The notes beneath the pieces are model-generated. The model did not search any database and was not told where the DNA came from. It saw only the letters and a program-made list of their open reading frames with translations. This document shows, one piece after another, positions 10,815-22,800 of a stretch of DNA of 64,000 bases (position 1 is its first letter; every line of letters starts with the position of its first letter). The stretch spans positions 72,257,345-72,321,344 of the forward strand of contig NC_087062.1 in assembly GCF_963678635.1 (NCBI RefSeq), in the 5' to 3' direction. The stretch comes from Symsagittifera roscoffensis. Lineage: Eukaryota > Xenacoelomorpha > Acoela > Convolutidae. The translations under genes and the position numbers were made by a program.

Positions 10815-13800
10815 GTGAGTCACAATGAAGTCCATCGACGCTTAAATATATACCGAAGCAATCTGCTCAAAAAATCGACGTTGATGTTGGTATAAACGTA
10901 GATCTCGTCATAAAATTGCTCAAGATCCACCGAAATCGTTTTTGTTCCGACTTTCGATACGAAAGTAACGGAATATTTGTGCTCGGGGTGGGTTTTTTTT
11001 TTCTTCAGACAAATTTCGACTTTTTAACTAGCCATTTTTGACGGATTTTTTTTTATCATTCGAAAGGTATTGTTGTCTTGAGCTCAAATTTGAAAAGATA
11101 TTTCACCTGTGATAATTTTTCTTAAAGTTACGGGGTTTAAAGATTGCCATTTTGGCCAATTTGGGACAATTAACGCGCGATATATTTCGCGTTATTAACG
11201 CGTAAGCGGAGAGTTAATCCATCTTAGAAATCGTTCCAAATTGGTTAAAAGAAGCCTATTTGCCATAATTGGTTTGTTACAAGGAGCGAAATTTATCCTT
11301 TTGTACTTTATGGGGGGGATGATTTTTATAAAAAATTTCAAATTTTAGAAATTTTTTTTTTCATTTTGTTTTATTTCATTGAATTTTTTAATGTTATTAC
11401 CGCTCCATAAACCTTAAAAGGCAGTCGGAACATTCAGGGCTTTGCCCTGATACGAGCAGTCTTGTTTTTATTTAAGTTTTGTGAAATAAAAGCGCTATTA
11501 AAAAATAACACAATCGCTCATCGCTAGTTCATAAAATTTCATCAGCGGTCGGTTGTATCGCGCCTCAATAACACTATTTTAAGCCCTATTTCAGCCTAAC
11601 TTTCTGAGAATACCTAAAAAATTGTATGCGGTTATGTGGTCTAAAAGATCCTGAAAAGCTTATAAAAACTGTTGGGAAAATGTTAGTTTAGTATTAAGAC
11701 TAACTTTCATAACAAAGTTTGACAACATCAGAAAACTTTAGACATTCTAAACACGAACTTTCACAACAGAACTTTGGCAACAGCGGCAAACTAATTTGTT
11801 CGGACTTTCGTTATTTGTGCTCGGGCTTCAGACAAATTTCGACTTTTTAACTAGCCGTTTTTGAAAAAAAAAATTTTTTCATTCAAAAGATGTTGTCTTG
11901 AGCTTAATTTTGAAAAGATATTTCACCTGTTATTCTTTTTCGTAAAGTTATGGGAGTTTCAATACTGCCATTTTGGCCAACTTGGGACAATTAACGCGAA
12001 GTTATGGGAGCTTAAATACTGCCATTTTGGCCAACTTGGGACAATTAACGCGCGATATATTTCGCTCTATTAACCAGTAAGCGGAGAAGATTTAATCCGT
12101 CTTACAAATCGTTCCAAATTGGTTGAAGAAGCTTATTTGTCATAATTGATTTGTTAATAGGAGCGAAATTTATCACTTTGTTTTTTATATGTCGTTTAGG
12201 GGATGATTTTTACACAAAATCTCAAATTTAATTTTTTCATGTTATTACTACTCCATAGACCTTAAAAGTCAGTCGGAACATTCATACTAAAAAACCTCCA
12301 CCCCTGTAAATAAAAACAGTAAATTCGCACTAAAGCGTTGTATGTAAATTCGAGTTTTGCTGCATTCTGATTGGTCGAAAATTCGCTGCGAGAAAGTTGA
12401 TTACTTGCAGCAAATTTTCGACCAATCAGAATGCAAGAAAACTCGAATTTACATACAAGGCTCTAGTGCGAATTTACTGTTTTTATTTACAGGGGTGGAT
12501 ATTCTTTAGTAGATACAATAGGGTGTGGGGGAGATTGTTAAGTAGATCAGTTTTCACAATTCAATGAAAGCACTCGAGAGAACATCAAAAATACCAAAAA
12601 AGCATTTCTGCTTGTCGAGTGATGCCTCTTAAACCTTTATTCACGCGATCGATGTAAAATACATTATCATAGAAAAAAAGCACATTAGTTTGATCAATAA
12701 AAACAAATTAAAAAACATCAGCAACATATTCCAAAAAATATTTTTTCTTTGTTTTTCCCCAGTTTCTCCATTTATTCATACTATCAAAATACTTTTCTAA
12801 ATTCTCTTTTGTCAAATATATGAATTTCTCTAAACCTGTGTAAATATTCGTTCTCTTTTTCTGGTTTTGGGGAAAAACTTCACTTAATTTAACTTCGCTT
12901 CATTATTAAAGAGGTGACGTATATTCAGTAGCAAAAAGGTGTAACAGACAGAAAAAAGGCAATTTATTAATTTTGAGCAATTGTTGCAAGGACAATTGAA
13001 TTTTTACTTGAACTTTAGTTATATTTTCTATCTGAAAAGTTAGCTTTCTCATGCAAAAATATTTGAAATTGGTTATTTGCTTTTATTAATTAATTCTGTC
13101 TGTTCCAACGTTTTGCAACTCTCTACATTCTACTCAAAAGTATGGTTTTTTTGCTCACCTTGGGAATTTAACGTTTGCTGTGTTATTAGGACACTTTGGT
13201 ACGCATGTCAATCAATCAATAATTTTTTATGCAAAACCGTTTGTTCATTCACAAAAATGAACATCAGAAACAGCTGACCTTAGTTATGTCGTAAACGTAT
13301 AGTTGCTTGGTTTTCGAAGAACAATTAATCACAATTTTGAGACTCACCTTTATAATAAGAAATAAGATGTCAAACACGGGGTTTCGTTTTTACAGTGAAT
13401 ACAGTCCTTGTTTTGCAATATTTCACAAAGCCAGGCGTCACATAAGCAAAATTTAAGGTTATCTATTCCTAGATGATACCACGGCATCTAATTGTCAAAA
13501 TCATTAGATGAGCTAGAATAAGCTTGTGAAAATTACCTAATACGGATTGAAAAAGTTTAGTTGAGTGGATATACGGATAAAGTTGCCTCCAATAATTTTT
13601 TCGACTCGTATGTAGTTTTCATGAAGTTTTTTCCGTTTCTATTTTTTCGTCATGCATGCCACTTTTTATATTAAAAAGTTAGTATAATGACTGCTAGACA
13701 ACCATTTTAATTTTGAAAATTATATAGAAAAAAAACATGAAAATTTTGAGAATAAAGCTCGATTTTCCGGGTTCTTTATTGAAGATCAGAAAAGGTAGGG

Positions 13801-16800
13801 AAATTTTAAAATCTTCAATAACCCTTTTTGTTCCGACTCCCGAAGAAGGTGAGAAATATATCTGCCGGGGGTGGTTTTTTATATTCAGACCACTTTCAAA
13901 AATACATCTGACTCTCAATGGGGATCGTTCCTGGTCCATTTTTTGATATCTATAATAAGCCCTTGGTACAGATCGGTCCTGAAATCTTAGTATTCATTGC
14001 GTTTGTCGCTAATTTATCTGCAATTGAAACCGACTTTCAAATCGACTTTCATTCAGAGGTGCTCACTTATGTTTCGACTTTCAAAGTCGAGCAGATGTCA
14101 GTGCTCGACTGAAAAAGATTAGTCAAGGCATGGGCTTGGGTCGAGCTTAAATTCGAAACATACTCGAGCACGATCGAGCACGGTCGAAACATACCTCGAG
14201 CACGGTCGAAACATAACTCGAGCATGGTCGAAACATACCTCGAGCACAAGTTCGAAACATGCCTCCAGCACGATCGGGCACGGTCGAAACATACCTCGAG
14301 CACGGTCGAAACATACCTCGAGCACGGTAGAAACATACCTTGCAGACCAATATTCTAAAAGATGGGAAAAATAGCTCAAAAATAGCTCATCCTTATAACA
14401 CAATCAAATTGCAATTTACTCTAAAAATTTGATTCTGATAAAAATCATCAAAAGATATTACTCGAAAAGCATAATCTAAATTGTTTAAATTTGGATAACT
14501 CACGTTGTTTGAATGTTGAAACAAACCCAAATTCGTTAGATCACGGTCAAAATTTAACTACTTGCTTGGGTATAGGTAGTTCGAGATTATTCGTTTTCTG
14601 TCGAGCTTGGTCGAAGCATACCATTTTTGGGTTGAGACTGTCAAGCAAACCGTTTATGGTCGAGACATTCGAAACATAAAGCGAGCACTTCGGTCCGGGT
14701 AGTTACCGTTTATTACTGTCAAACCCGTAGGTATGCGTAATGTTTAGTATTGAATCCGAACGGATTGGCGAGCTAATTATGAATGAGACTAAGACGTCAA
14801 TAAGACAACTGAATCATAACTGTTATTTTTATCTTCAGATGACAATTCTTTAAACTCAATGTTTAGCCTTGTATTTCAAGGTCACTTGACCAGCTCAACG
14901 CAGTGAGCCTAATAAATAACTATACATAATATATATTGCCAAGCCGGCCGGACGACAGTCCCCCTCTCAACAATAAATAAATATGTATCTATATCAAGTT
15001 TGAGTTTTACGTCCCCTTAGGACCTGAGTTTTACGTCCCCGTGGGACTGGAATGAGTTGCGTTTTACGTCCCCGTGGGACTGGATTGAGTTTGTTATTGT
15101 TTCTCTGTTGCTATTTGCTCCTCTTTGTTCCCCCTCTCTTGGTGCTCTTCAAAGTCATTCGCTTCCTCCACGTTCTGTACATTCATCACCGACAGTACTT
15201 CCAGATCCGTAGTTGATTTTTCAGGGCTATCAGCAGGGGATACCAAATCTCTTATTTGAGTCGTGCTGGTTTGATCTTTCGGGCGAATCGCAACCAGAAA
15301 TGTTAGGCCCGATTGGTGTTCGGGTGACTTTTCTTGGAAACCCATCTCTGTGATGTTTTTTTTTTCAGGCCAGTTGGCGTCTGATCTGGTGTTTTCGTTT
15401 CCTGGCTGCTTGCTCGTCTATCTGTAGGTGAATCAATGGAGAATTTCTTAGTAGGTGATTGTAGAGTGTCCTCTAGTGCATTTATGAGAATTGGGTTTCC
15501 CAATGCGCCGACAAGTGTGGACTGTCTGGCCCTAGTCAATTTTCGGGCCGGTTTTGATTGTAGTTGTTTTGACTGATGTTGTTTGGACTCCGGCGATGCC
15601 TTTTGGTTAACTCTTTTGAGTGACGGAGCTAACTTTTTGGACGTGAATGATCCCGAATCAGTTGTTGAGCCAGAAGTGGCCACAGGCTCTTTTTCTCGTC
15701 TTTGATCCGATTGGAACTCCATCTCTCGTGTCGGCGTTTTTGGAGTTGGTCGTCCCCCAGTTCTTTTCCCCGTCGCTTTTAATTTTGATGGACTGTTTTG
15801 TTCCTTTCGTGGTAGCTTCACGGGTAGACCTGAAGCGTCTTCTTTAAACATCGGGTGTCGTGGTGCACTCGGGTTTTCTATATCTAAAAAACGTTAGCAA
15901 GTACCAGTTCTCCGAGCGCATTTATATGCCACGTAATCACTGAGCGTTGAGGGGAGACATGCACCATCAATTAGAGGGTTAAAAACGAATACAAAACCAC
16001 TGTTTCTTAGTAGCCGTGGTTGTTTTCCTTTTGTTTGGACCCACGCCGTATGTGGTGTGTAAGTTAGGATTTTTCCATCGACCGTTTTGTGTTTTTGTTC
16101 AAAAGTTTTTGGGTTTTAATTTCTTTGTTTTTATTTGATTAGGTTGCTGTTGTATCAATTTACATCTTAAATTTAATCTTTCTTTTTTTGATGCTACCGC
16201 TTTTCTAGTTTTCACACCTGTTGTGGTATGTGGTTGATTGTCCACATTTCCAGTGTTAGCAACAATTGGCTCTGGTGTTCTGCGTTTGATGCACAGTTCG
16301 TCCTCTGACAACTTCTGCAGGTCGTGCATTAATTCTGCTGGGATTGGCGGGTGAGTCAAATTTTTCCGATCTAAACAAGCGTGTTTAGCGGTTTCCCAAT
16401 TTAGATTATTAGGTGAACTGTTAGTCGTTATATTCGAAAGTGGTGTGTTAGTTTTCCCGCCCATATGTGCTTCGAAAGATTGATTTTAGTCACTCCCTGC
16501 CGAGTTATTATTCACGTTTTGATTATTTCTGCCACGCTCGATGCAATTTTGAACGGAGTACTACGCCAAGTCGTCTTTTTAATGTTTGTATGAATCTTTC
16601 TACGACACCAATGGATCTATGGTTGTTTACTGGTGCAAACAATAGCTTTATGTTGTTTGTTTTAAAGAATACTTGAATTTTTTAAAGCGGAACGTTTGAG
16701 CCTGATTGCACCTTAACCGGCGAGGTACCCCATTATTTGAAATGTATCTTTGTATAAATTTTAATGCAACGTCCGCTGTTGTTTTTGAAACTACTTCAGC

Positions 16801-19800
16801 TGTTGGGAATTTTGACCTTTTATCTACCGCCACTAAAATGTGAGCGTCTCTATTTAACTCGTCGGGGAGCGGTCTTGCAAATCCCAGTTGGACCTCTTCA
16901 TTTGGTTCAACTACAGTTTCCATTTCAAAAGAATGTTGTTTACCGATTATTGGTTTTAGGTTTTTACCTTGTTGTGTACATTCTCGACATCTTTGCGCCA
17001 TTTGTACCATTGTCCTGTGTATATGCGGGAACCAGATGTTTTGGAAGAGATCTACCATGGCCGCAGAACCGGGATGCGTGAGGTGTAGGCTGTCTAGTAC
17101 CGTTTACTTGAGTTGCGTTGGCAGAACTATGCGGTCGTCGAATAAGAGGCAGTCGTCTTTCACATGCAGTCGATTTCGGATGTTGTACCAGTATCCGCCA
17201 AACGACAATTTGAGTGCGTCCCACTCCCGTTTTCGTACGAAGTTGACAAGCGGTCTTAAATTCTTGTCCTTTCGGGTGGCCGCTGCGATGAAAATAACCT
17301 CCAACAATTTTTGGAGTTTTCTTCTATAGAGTGGTGTATCCTCTTTCTCTGTGTTGGTCTCCTTGTCGATTGTGGCGACAACTTCGTTCACGATGAGATT
17401 GTGGCTAGCCTCCAATTGAGTTGTTGTTATAGTGGGAGGTTCGGTGTTTGATTGGAGTTCTTCTTGTATTCTGACGTTAGGGTCCACACGGCTTACGCAG
17501 TATTTGTAAGTTTTTTTTGTTTGATTGAAAGATCCGTTTGGATGATTGCAATGACTGGCATAGTTGTTGTTTGCGTGGCAGTTGTTGAAGTTACTTTCAT
17601 TGTTGGAGGCGTTTTCCTACCAGATCCCTCTGGTGAGTCGGTGAACACTTTTTTTGGGAAGGTTGCTGGTTTTCGTTTTATGTTTTCTCTTGCGTCCTTG
17701 ACGGCGTCTGGTTTTAGTTTCACGTCTGATTGTTTTTTGTTTGGTCTTTTATGGCAACGAGGATCAGATAGGCTCTCCTCTCTGTCTGACTCTCCTTGCC
17801 ATTGGTTTTTGTTTGTAAGTTCTCCTGTTGAACTTCGTTCTTCTTTCTGTTCTTTGGGTATGAATCCTCCCGTAAACTCTTTCATAATTTGTTTTCTCAT
17901 TTTTTCTGACCGTCTTTCGTTGAGTTGAATTTGGCGATTTAGATCGTGAACGTTTTGATTTTTTGTCGTTGACTGAGTTTTAGAATGAGTTGTGGGCGAA
18001 TGATTTGGCTTTTACTTTGGATCAGGTTTGAGTGTTTGAACGCTTGTGTAATGATTGCTACGATCGGAATGCGATTGAAAAATTATTTGGTTGCAGTTTG
18101 TCCCTTTATTTTCCACGCGTTTTTTGATCAGGCGATAGGGCGCTAGTTTCCTATTGGCCAATTGGTTTAAAATTAAGTTGTCAATCATTTTAAGATTGTT
18201 AACGAATGAGTTGATTGACGCCACAACAAATTCCTCATCGTACGCGCTGGGCGTTTTGCAATTCCAACCGGAATTTGGGACATATAGTCAATTTATCCCG
18301 ATTTATACCCTGCCAGATGTTTGATATCGAAGTTAAAAGGGATTAATCGGTCGATTCATCTTGTGAGCCTACTTTGATTTGTCTTGGATCTTTCAATAGC
18401 GTTCAAAGCACTGATCAAAGCTTGATGGTTGGTAATTACTGTAAAGTTTTTTCCGTAAAGATAATATTTGAAGTGCTCAATCGCCCACACAACCCCCAGG
18501 AGTTTCAACTCATTTACTGAATATTTTTCTTCTAACGAATTTAGAAACCTTGATGCGTACGCGATAGCCACCCATCCCTCGTTTGTGTTTTGTTCTAGGG
18601 CCGCACCGAGTCCATATGTAGATGCATCGCAAACTACTCATGTGTCAAGATTTTGGTCAAAATGTTTGTTTTGTGTAATTTCTGACTAACTTTTTAATCT
18701 CATGGAATGCGAAATCATGCTTCGTCGACCAATAAGTGTCTTGTGTCTGTCTGTATTCTTAAGAAGGGGACGGAGTGCTGCCGCGGCCTCTGCCAAATGT
18801 GGGATGTACCTTGTAAGATGATGTATTGATACCTTGAAACTTTTAAGTTGTTTAAACGTTTCAGGCGGTGGAAATTTTTCTATGGCGTCTGTTTTTCTCG
18901 AAAGGGGGTTAGTTCCCTCGCTATCTATATGAAACCCAAGCAATTCAATTTGTTCGCACGCGAACTTACATTTATTCAATGATATTGCGAGGTTTTCTTC
19001 ATCCAGTCTGTGAAGAACTGTTTCCAGTGTTTTCTTATGTTTTTCTATCGATACTTTTGTGATGATCAGAATGTCATCTAAATACGCGTAAGTATTTTTA
19101 CAATTGGTTACTGTAAGATCGATCGCTTTCTGAAATTCTGCCGGCATGTCTGTCAGGCCGTAGAACCCAGTTTGGAACTGAGAAGTTCCCGTGGCATTTC
19201 CGCCTATGAGAGTGAAATCACATTGTTCTCTTGTTTTCTTATCCAACGGGATTTGTGAATACGCGTATCGTAAATCAAGCGAAGAGATAGCGTTTGTTCT
19301 TTCGTATCAGATTTTATTGTTTGTGCAATGTTATCGAGTAAAGGATCATATTCGGCATTTGATACTTGTTTTTGTGAATGAACTTGTTAATTTTCTTGAA
19401 GTGCAGCCCAAGTTTGACTGTTTGGTTTTTTTTACTGTTATTACGTTCGGACTGATGAATTATTTATCAGAACACTTTTTCTACTTTATAATATGTTTTT
19501 GGTCGATTAGTTTGTTGAGTTCGTTTTCCACTCTTTCTTGTAGATGAATCGGAACACGCCGACCCTTTTGTTGGTTGAATCGGTGTAACGTCCGGGATGA
19601 ATTGTGTTTTCATTACATGGTTTTTTGTTTTCAAATTCTCACGCATAAGTTTTCGAAATTTTCTTTTACCCAATGTTTTATACCGGTGTTTGATGTGTCC
19701 CTTCTGTTATAGTCAACACTTGCTTATGCTGTGGTTGTTCTTGAATTAATTTTATACCGATGCTTGAGAGTAAATTACGGCCGAGAATGTTGGCTTTTTG

Positions 19801-22800
19801 GTCTTCAATCACAATAAATGGAGCCGACTGGATAGTCCACCCACTGGATTCTGTAGCTAGGTTTAGTCATACCTTCGGAATAATAACTTCTCCATTATAG
19901 CAAGCTAGATTACGTGCGGTATCTTCACGCGGGATTTTTTTTTAAATAGTAGTTTTGTCGTTTTGATGTAATTGACGTGCCGTAGTTTCATTTAGGAATG
20001 ACATTAGACTCCCTGAATCCGCATTGGCAAGAATTGCCTCGGAATTTGTTTTTAGTTTCACAATATGTCCATTTAAATCTTCCTCACTAATTTTCGCCGT
20101 TTGTTTAATTTCGAATGCATCTGAAATTGACAACATGGAATAATTATCTCTTGGTTACTCCCAACTATATTGTGACGTGAAATCTGCGAAAGCCACTGGG
20201 TCATTAACTTCGTTTCTCTGATGGTGGCTTTCCTTTTTGTCTCGTGATTCATTATCAGCGTTATTTTGAAGAAAATTTACATGATTTGAACGACAGACTT
20301 TTGCAAAATGTGCACGTTTTGGACATTTCGTGCAAACTTTATCTCGGGCTGGACATGATTGAAAATGGTTTGGGCTAAACGGATTTCCATTTTTGTGCAT
20401 TGTTTTTTTTGAAGCGTAATTTTGTGTATTTTTGTTTTGATTTCCCCTTGTGTTTTGATTTTGTCTTCCCCGCGAGTACTTTCCTCTATTGTTCTCAAAA
20501 GGTGAGGAAAATCCGCCACGTCTTCCTTTGGGTTGAATGTAACCCACTTGCTCTTGCTTGATTGCAACGGACGAAGTTGTTCCGATTGGGTTTAACTTCA
20601 TAGTTTTGCTATGTTCAACGCCCTTCTCGCGTCTTATTGCATACTCATATGCTTCTTGTGGTGTTCTTGTTTCAGCTAGTAATTCCTCGGCGATTTTTTC
20701 ATCGTTCATGTGGGCGGTGAACATATCGTGAACTCAATCATTTTCCCTATCTCCACAGTTTGCACGGATTGCTAGCTCTACTAAATCTGAGTGGAATTGC
20801 TCTAATGTTTTATTTTTGCTTTGTTTACGGCAGATAAGGTTGTATCTTTCGAATGCTATGATTCTGTGGGTAATAGAAATTTCTTCATTACATGTATTAG
20901 CTGTCCTGTTGTTGTCGTCTGTATATTTAGCCCCGGTCGCTTCTGTTGTACCTGTCTCTGGCCTTCCATGCCTAGACATAGAAATAGGTAGCTTCGCACT
21001 CTCGCATCCGCTTCGTCCCAGTTTACGGAGTTACTTATAACGCCTTTGTCTGTTGCTTTTTGGCAACTATTCTGCTAATTTACATTCTTTTCTTGGTTTC
21101 TGACATCTCTATTTCTCCGTTGTGCGTCCTTTTCTCCCTGTATCTCGAATTGGTTCAGATGGCAGAGTAACCTCAGGTTCCTCCCGTAGTAGATTTCGGA
21201 TCTCTATTCCGTCTTTTGCGAAAACCGCGAGCTCTACAATTGCAACCCACTTCCTCCATTCTAGCGGGGGCTCTGCTGATGATTTCTCCCAGAACGAGTT
21301 TATATTGAGAGGGTTTTTCGTTGATGCTGCTGACTGCGCCATGTCATACCCGTAGGTATGCGTAATGTTTAATTTTGAATCCGTACGGATTGGCGAGCTA
21401 ATTATGAATGAGACTAAGACGTCAACAAGACAACTGAATCATAACTGTTATTTTTATCTTCTGATGACAATTCACTAAACTCATTGTTTCGTCTTGTCTT
21501 TCAAGGTCACTTGACCAGCTCAACCCAGTGAGCCTAATAAATAACTATACATAATATATATATTGCCAATCCGGCCGGATGACAATCACTTGGGTTAATC
21601 GACAGTACAAAACTTAAGTTTTATCTTAAGACCAGTTAAAAGTTAAAATCAGTCGTAACACTCAGGGTTTTACCGGATAAAAGAGCGGCCTTGTTGCCAT
21701 TTGTTCACTCTAAGAAAAAAAGAGATCAAAGTAAAAGTTTTTTTTGAACCAAAAGCATTTGGATGAACTCTAAAATACTGAGCGCGACAAAAACTTGTTT
21801 GCCTAGCTGGGAAAAAACTTTTAGTATATCCAATTGGCATAACAGGTTTTCTGAAGCGGTAGTGTACCCAATCACAATCACAAATATTGTTTTTGACTGC
21901 TAAAATGACAATAAACAGATTGTTTTTTTTACAGCCACCAATCTAATGTCACTAAATTTTTAGGAAAATAATTTTGAAATGAGTCAAACTCAGTTGTGAC
22001 ACCATTAACAGATAAATCATCTGGAAAAAACTAGATTCCCTTTGATACAGATATGTCGGGCTGACATAGCATCTCAAAGGTATAATTTTTGAAATTCCAG
22101 TTCGCTGTAAAGATACTTTCAAAAAAATTTTTTGTCAAGCTGAACAAAAAATAGAAAACGAATTTTTATGTGAAATTATTTTGCAGAAAGAAAATTTGAG
22201 CTTTAATTTACGTCTCACAGATTTTAAAATTGAAGAAAAATAATCGGAAATTGAATGTTTAATTGGGTAACACAAATCTATAACTTGTTGTTGGTTACAC
22301 TCTCAAAAAGTGAGAAAATTGGACTGGGGTGTTTTTTACGCAAATAAGAAGACTGAATAGAGAAGGGTCCGGGTGTTTAATTTTACTGTTATTGTGCCAA
22401 GTTTAATTCATTTTTTATTGATAACGGTTTTTATTTGTTGAAAAAGTTGCTAGAAGGTATCATTTATATTATTCATCTCAATTTGTTTTAAAAACGGCCA
22501 TAATTTTTTGATCAGCTGTTTGCTTTAGAAACTTATTGATAAGCTATGGATTATTTTTGCATAGCTTAAAAATTAACTGCAAAATCAAGGACTCGATCAT
22601 CAAATACAAACTCGATCATCAAAGGACTCTATACAAACAAAACTTGTCCTGAAAAATTAACAAGACTGCTCGTATCAAGGCAAAGCCCTGAAAGTTCCGA
22701 CTGCCTTTTAACGTTTATGGAGCAGTAATAACATAAACAACAAAAAATTAAATGAAATAAATAAAATGAAAAACTTTTATCTAAAATTTGAAAATTTTCT

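Larger units (their letters stand above)
14717..21584 (-). mobile_element. Ty3/gypsy-type LTR retrotransposon, degenerate
   Basis: Two 241- to 243-bp LTRs (TGTCA...TGACA ends) bound a 6.4-kb interior read on the minus strand. The order is gag with CCHC zinc knuckle, protease with DSG, reverse transcriptase with YLDD, RNase H, integrase, and a long basic tail. RT-RNase H-integrase order is that of Ty3/gypsy elements. Flanking pentamers are ATTAC (left) and ATCAC (right), probably a 5-bp target duplication with one change. The LTRs differ at roughly 15 positions plus a 2-bp indel by eye. Frameshifts, stops and lost catalytic residues make it non-autonomous. It sits between glutaminase cassettes A and B. 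Confidence 0.9.

Noticed and set aside
13694-13946. Overlapping frames on both strands as a small gene
   Set aside because: They overlap a relic of the F1 left end and have no recognisable domain.
14067-14403. Three overlapping minus-strand proteins rich in [12 protein letters not shown]
   Set aside because: They are translations of the 22-bp minisatellite in three phases.
15647-17928. Plus-strand frames (for example 17452-17928, hydrophobic and Phe/Val-rich) as membrane proteins
   Set aside because: They are antisense shadows of the retrotransposon pol and tail on the minus strand.
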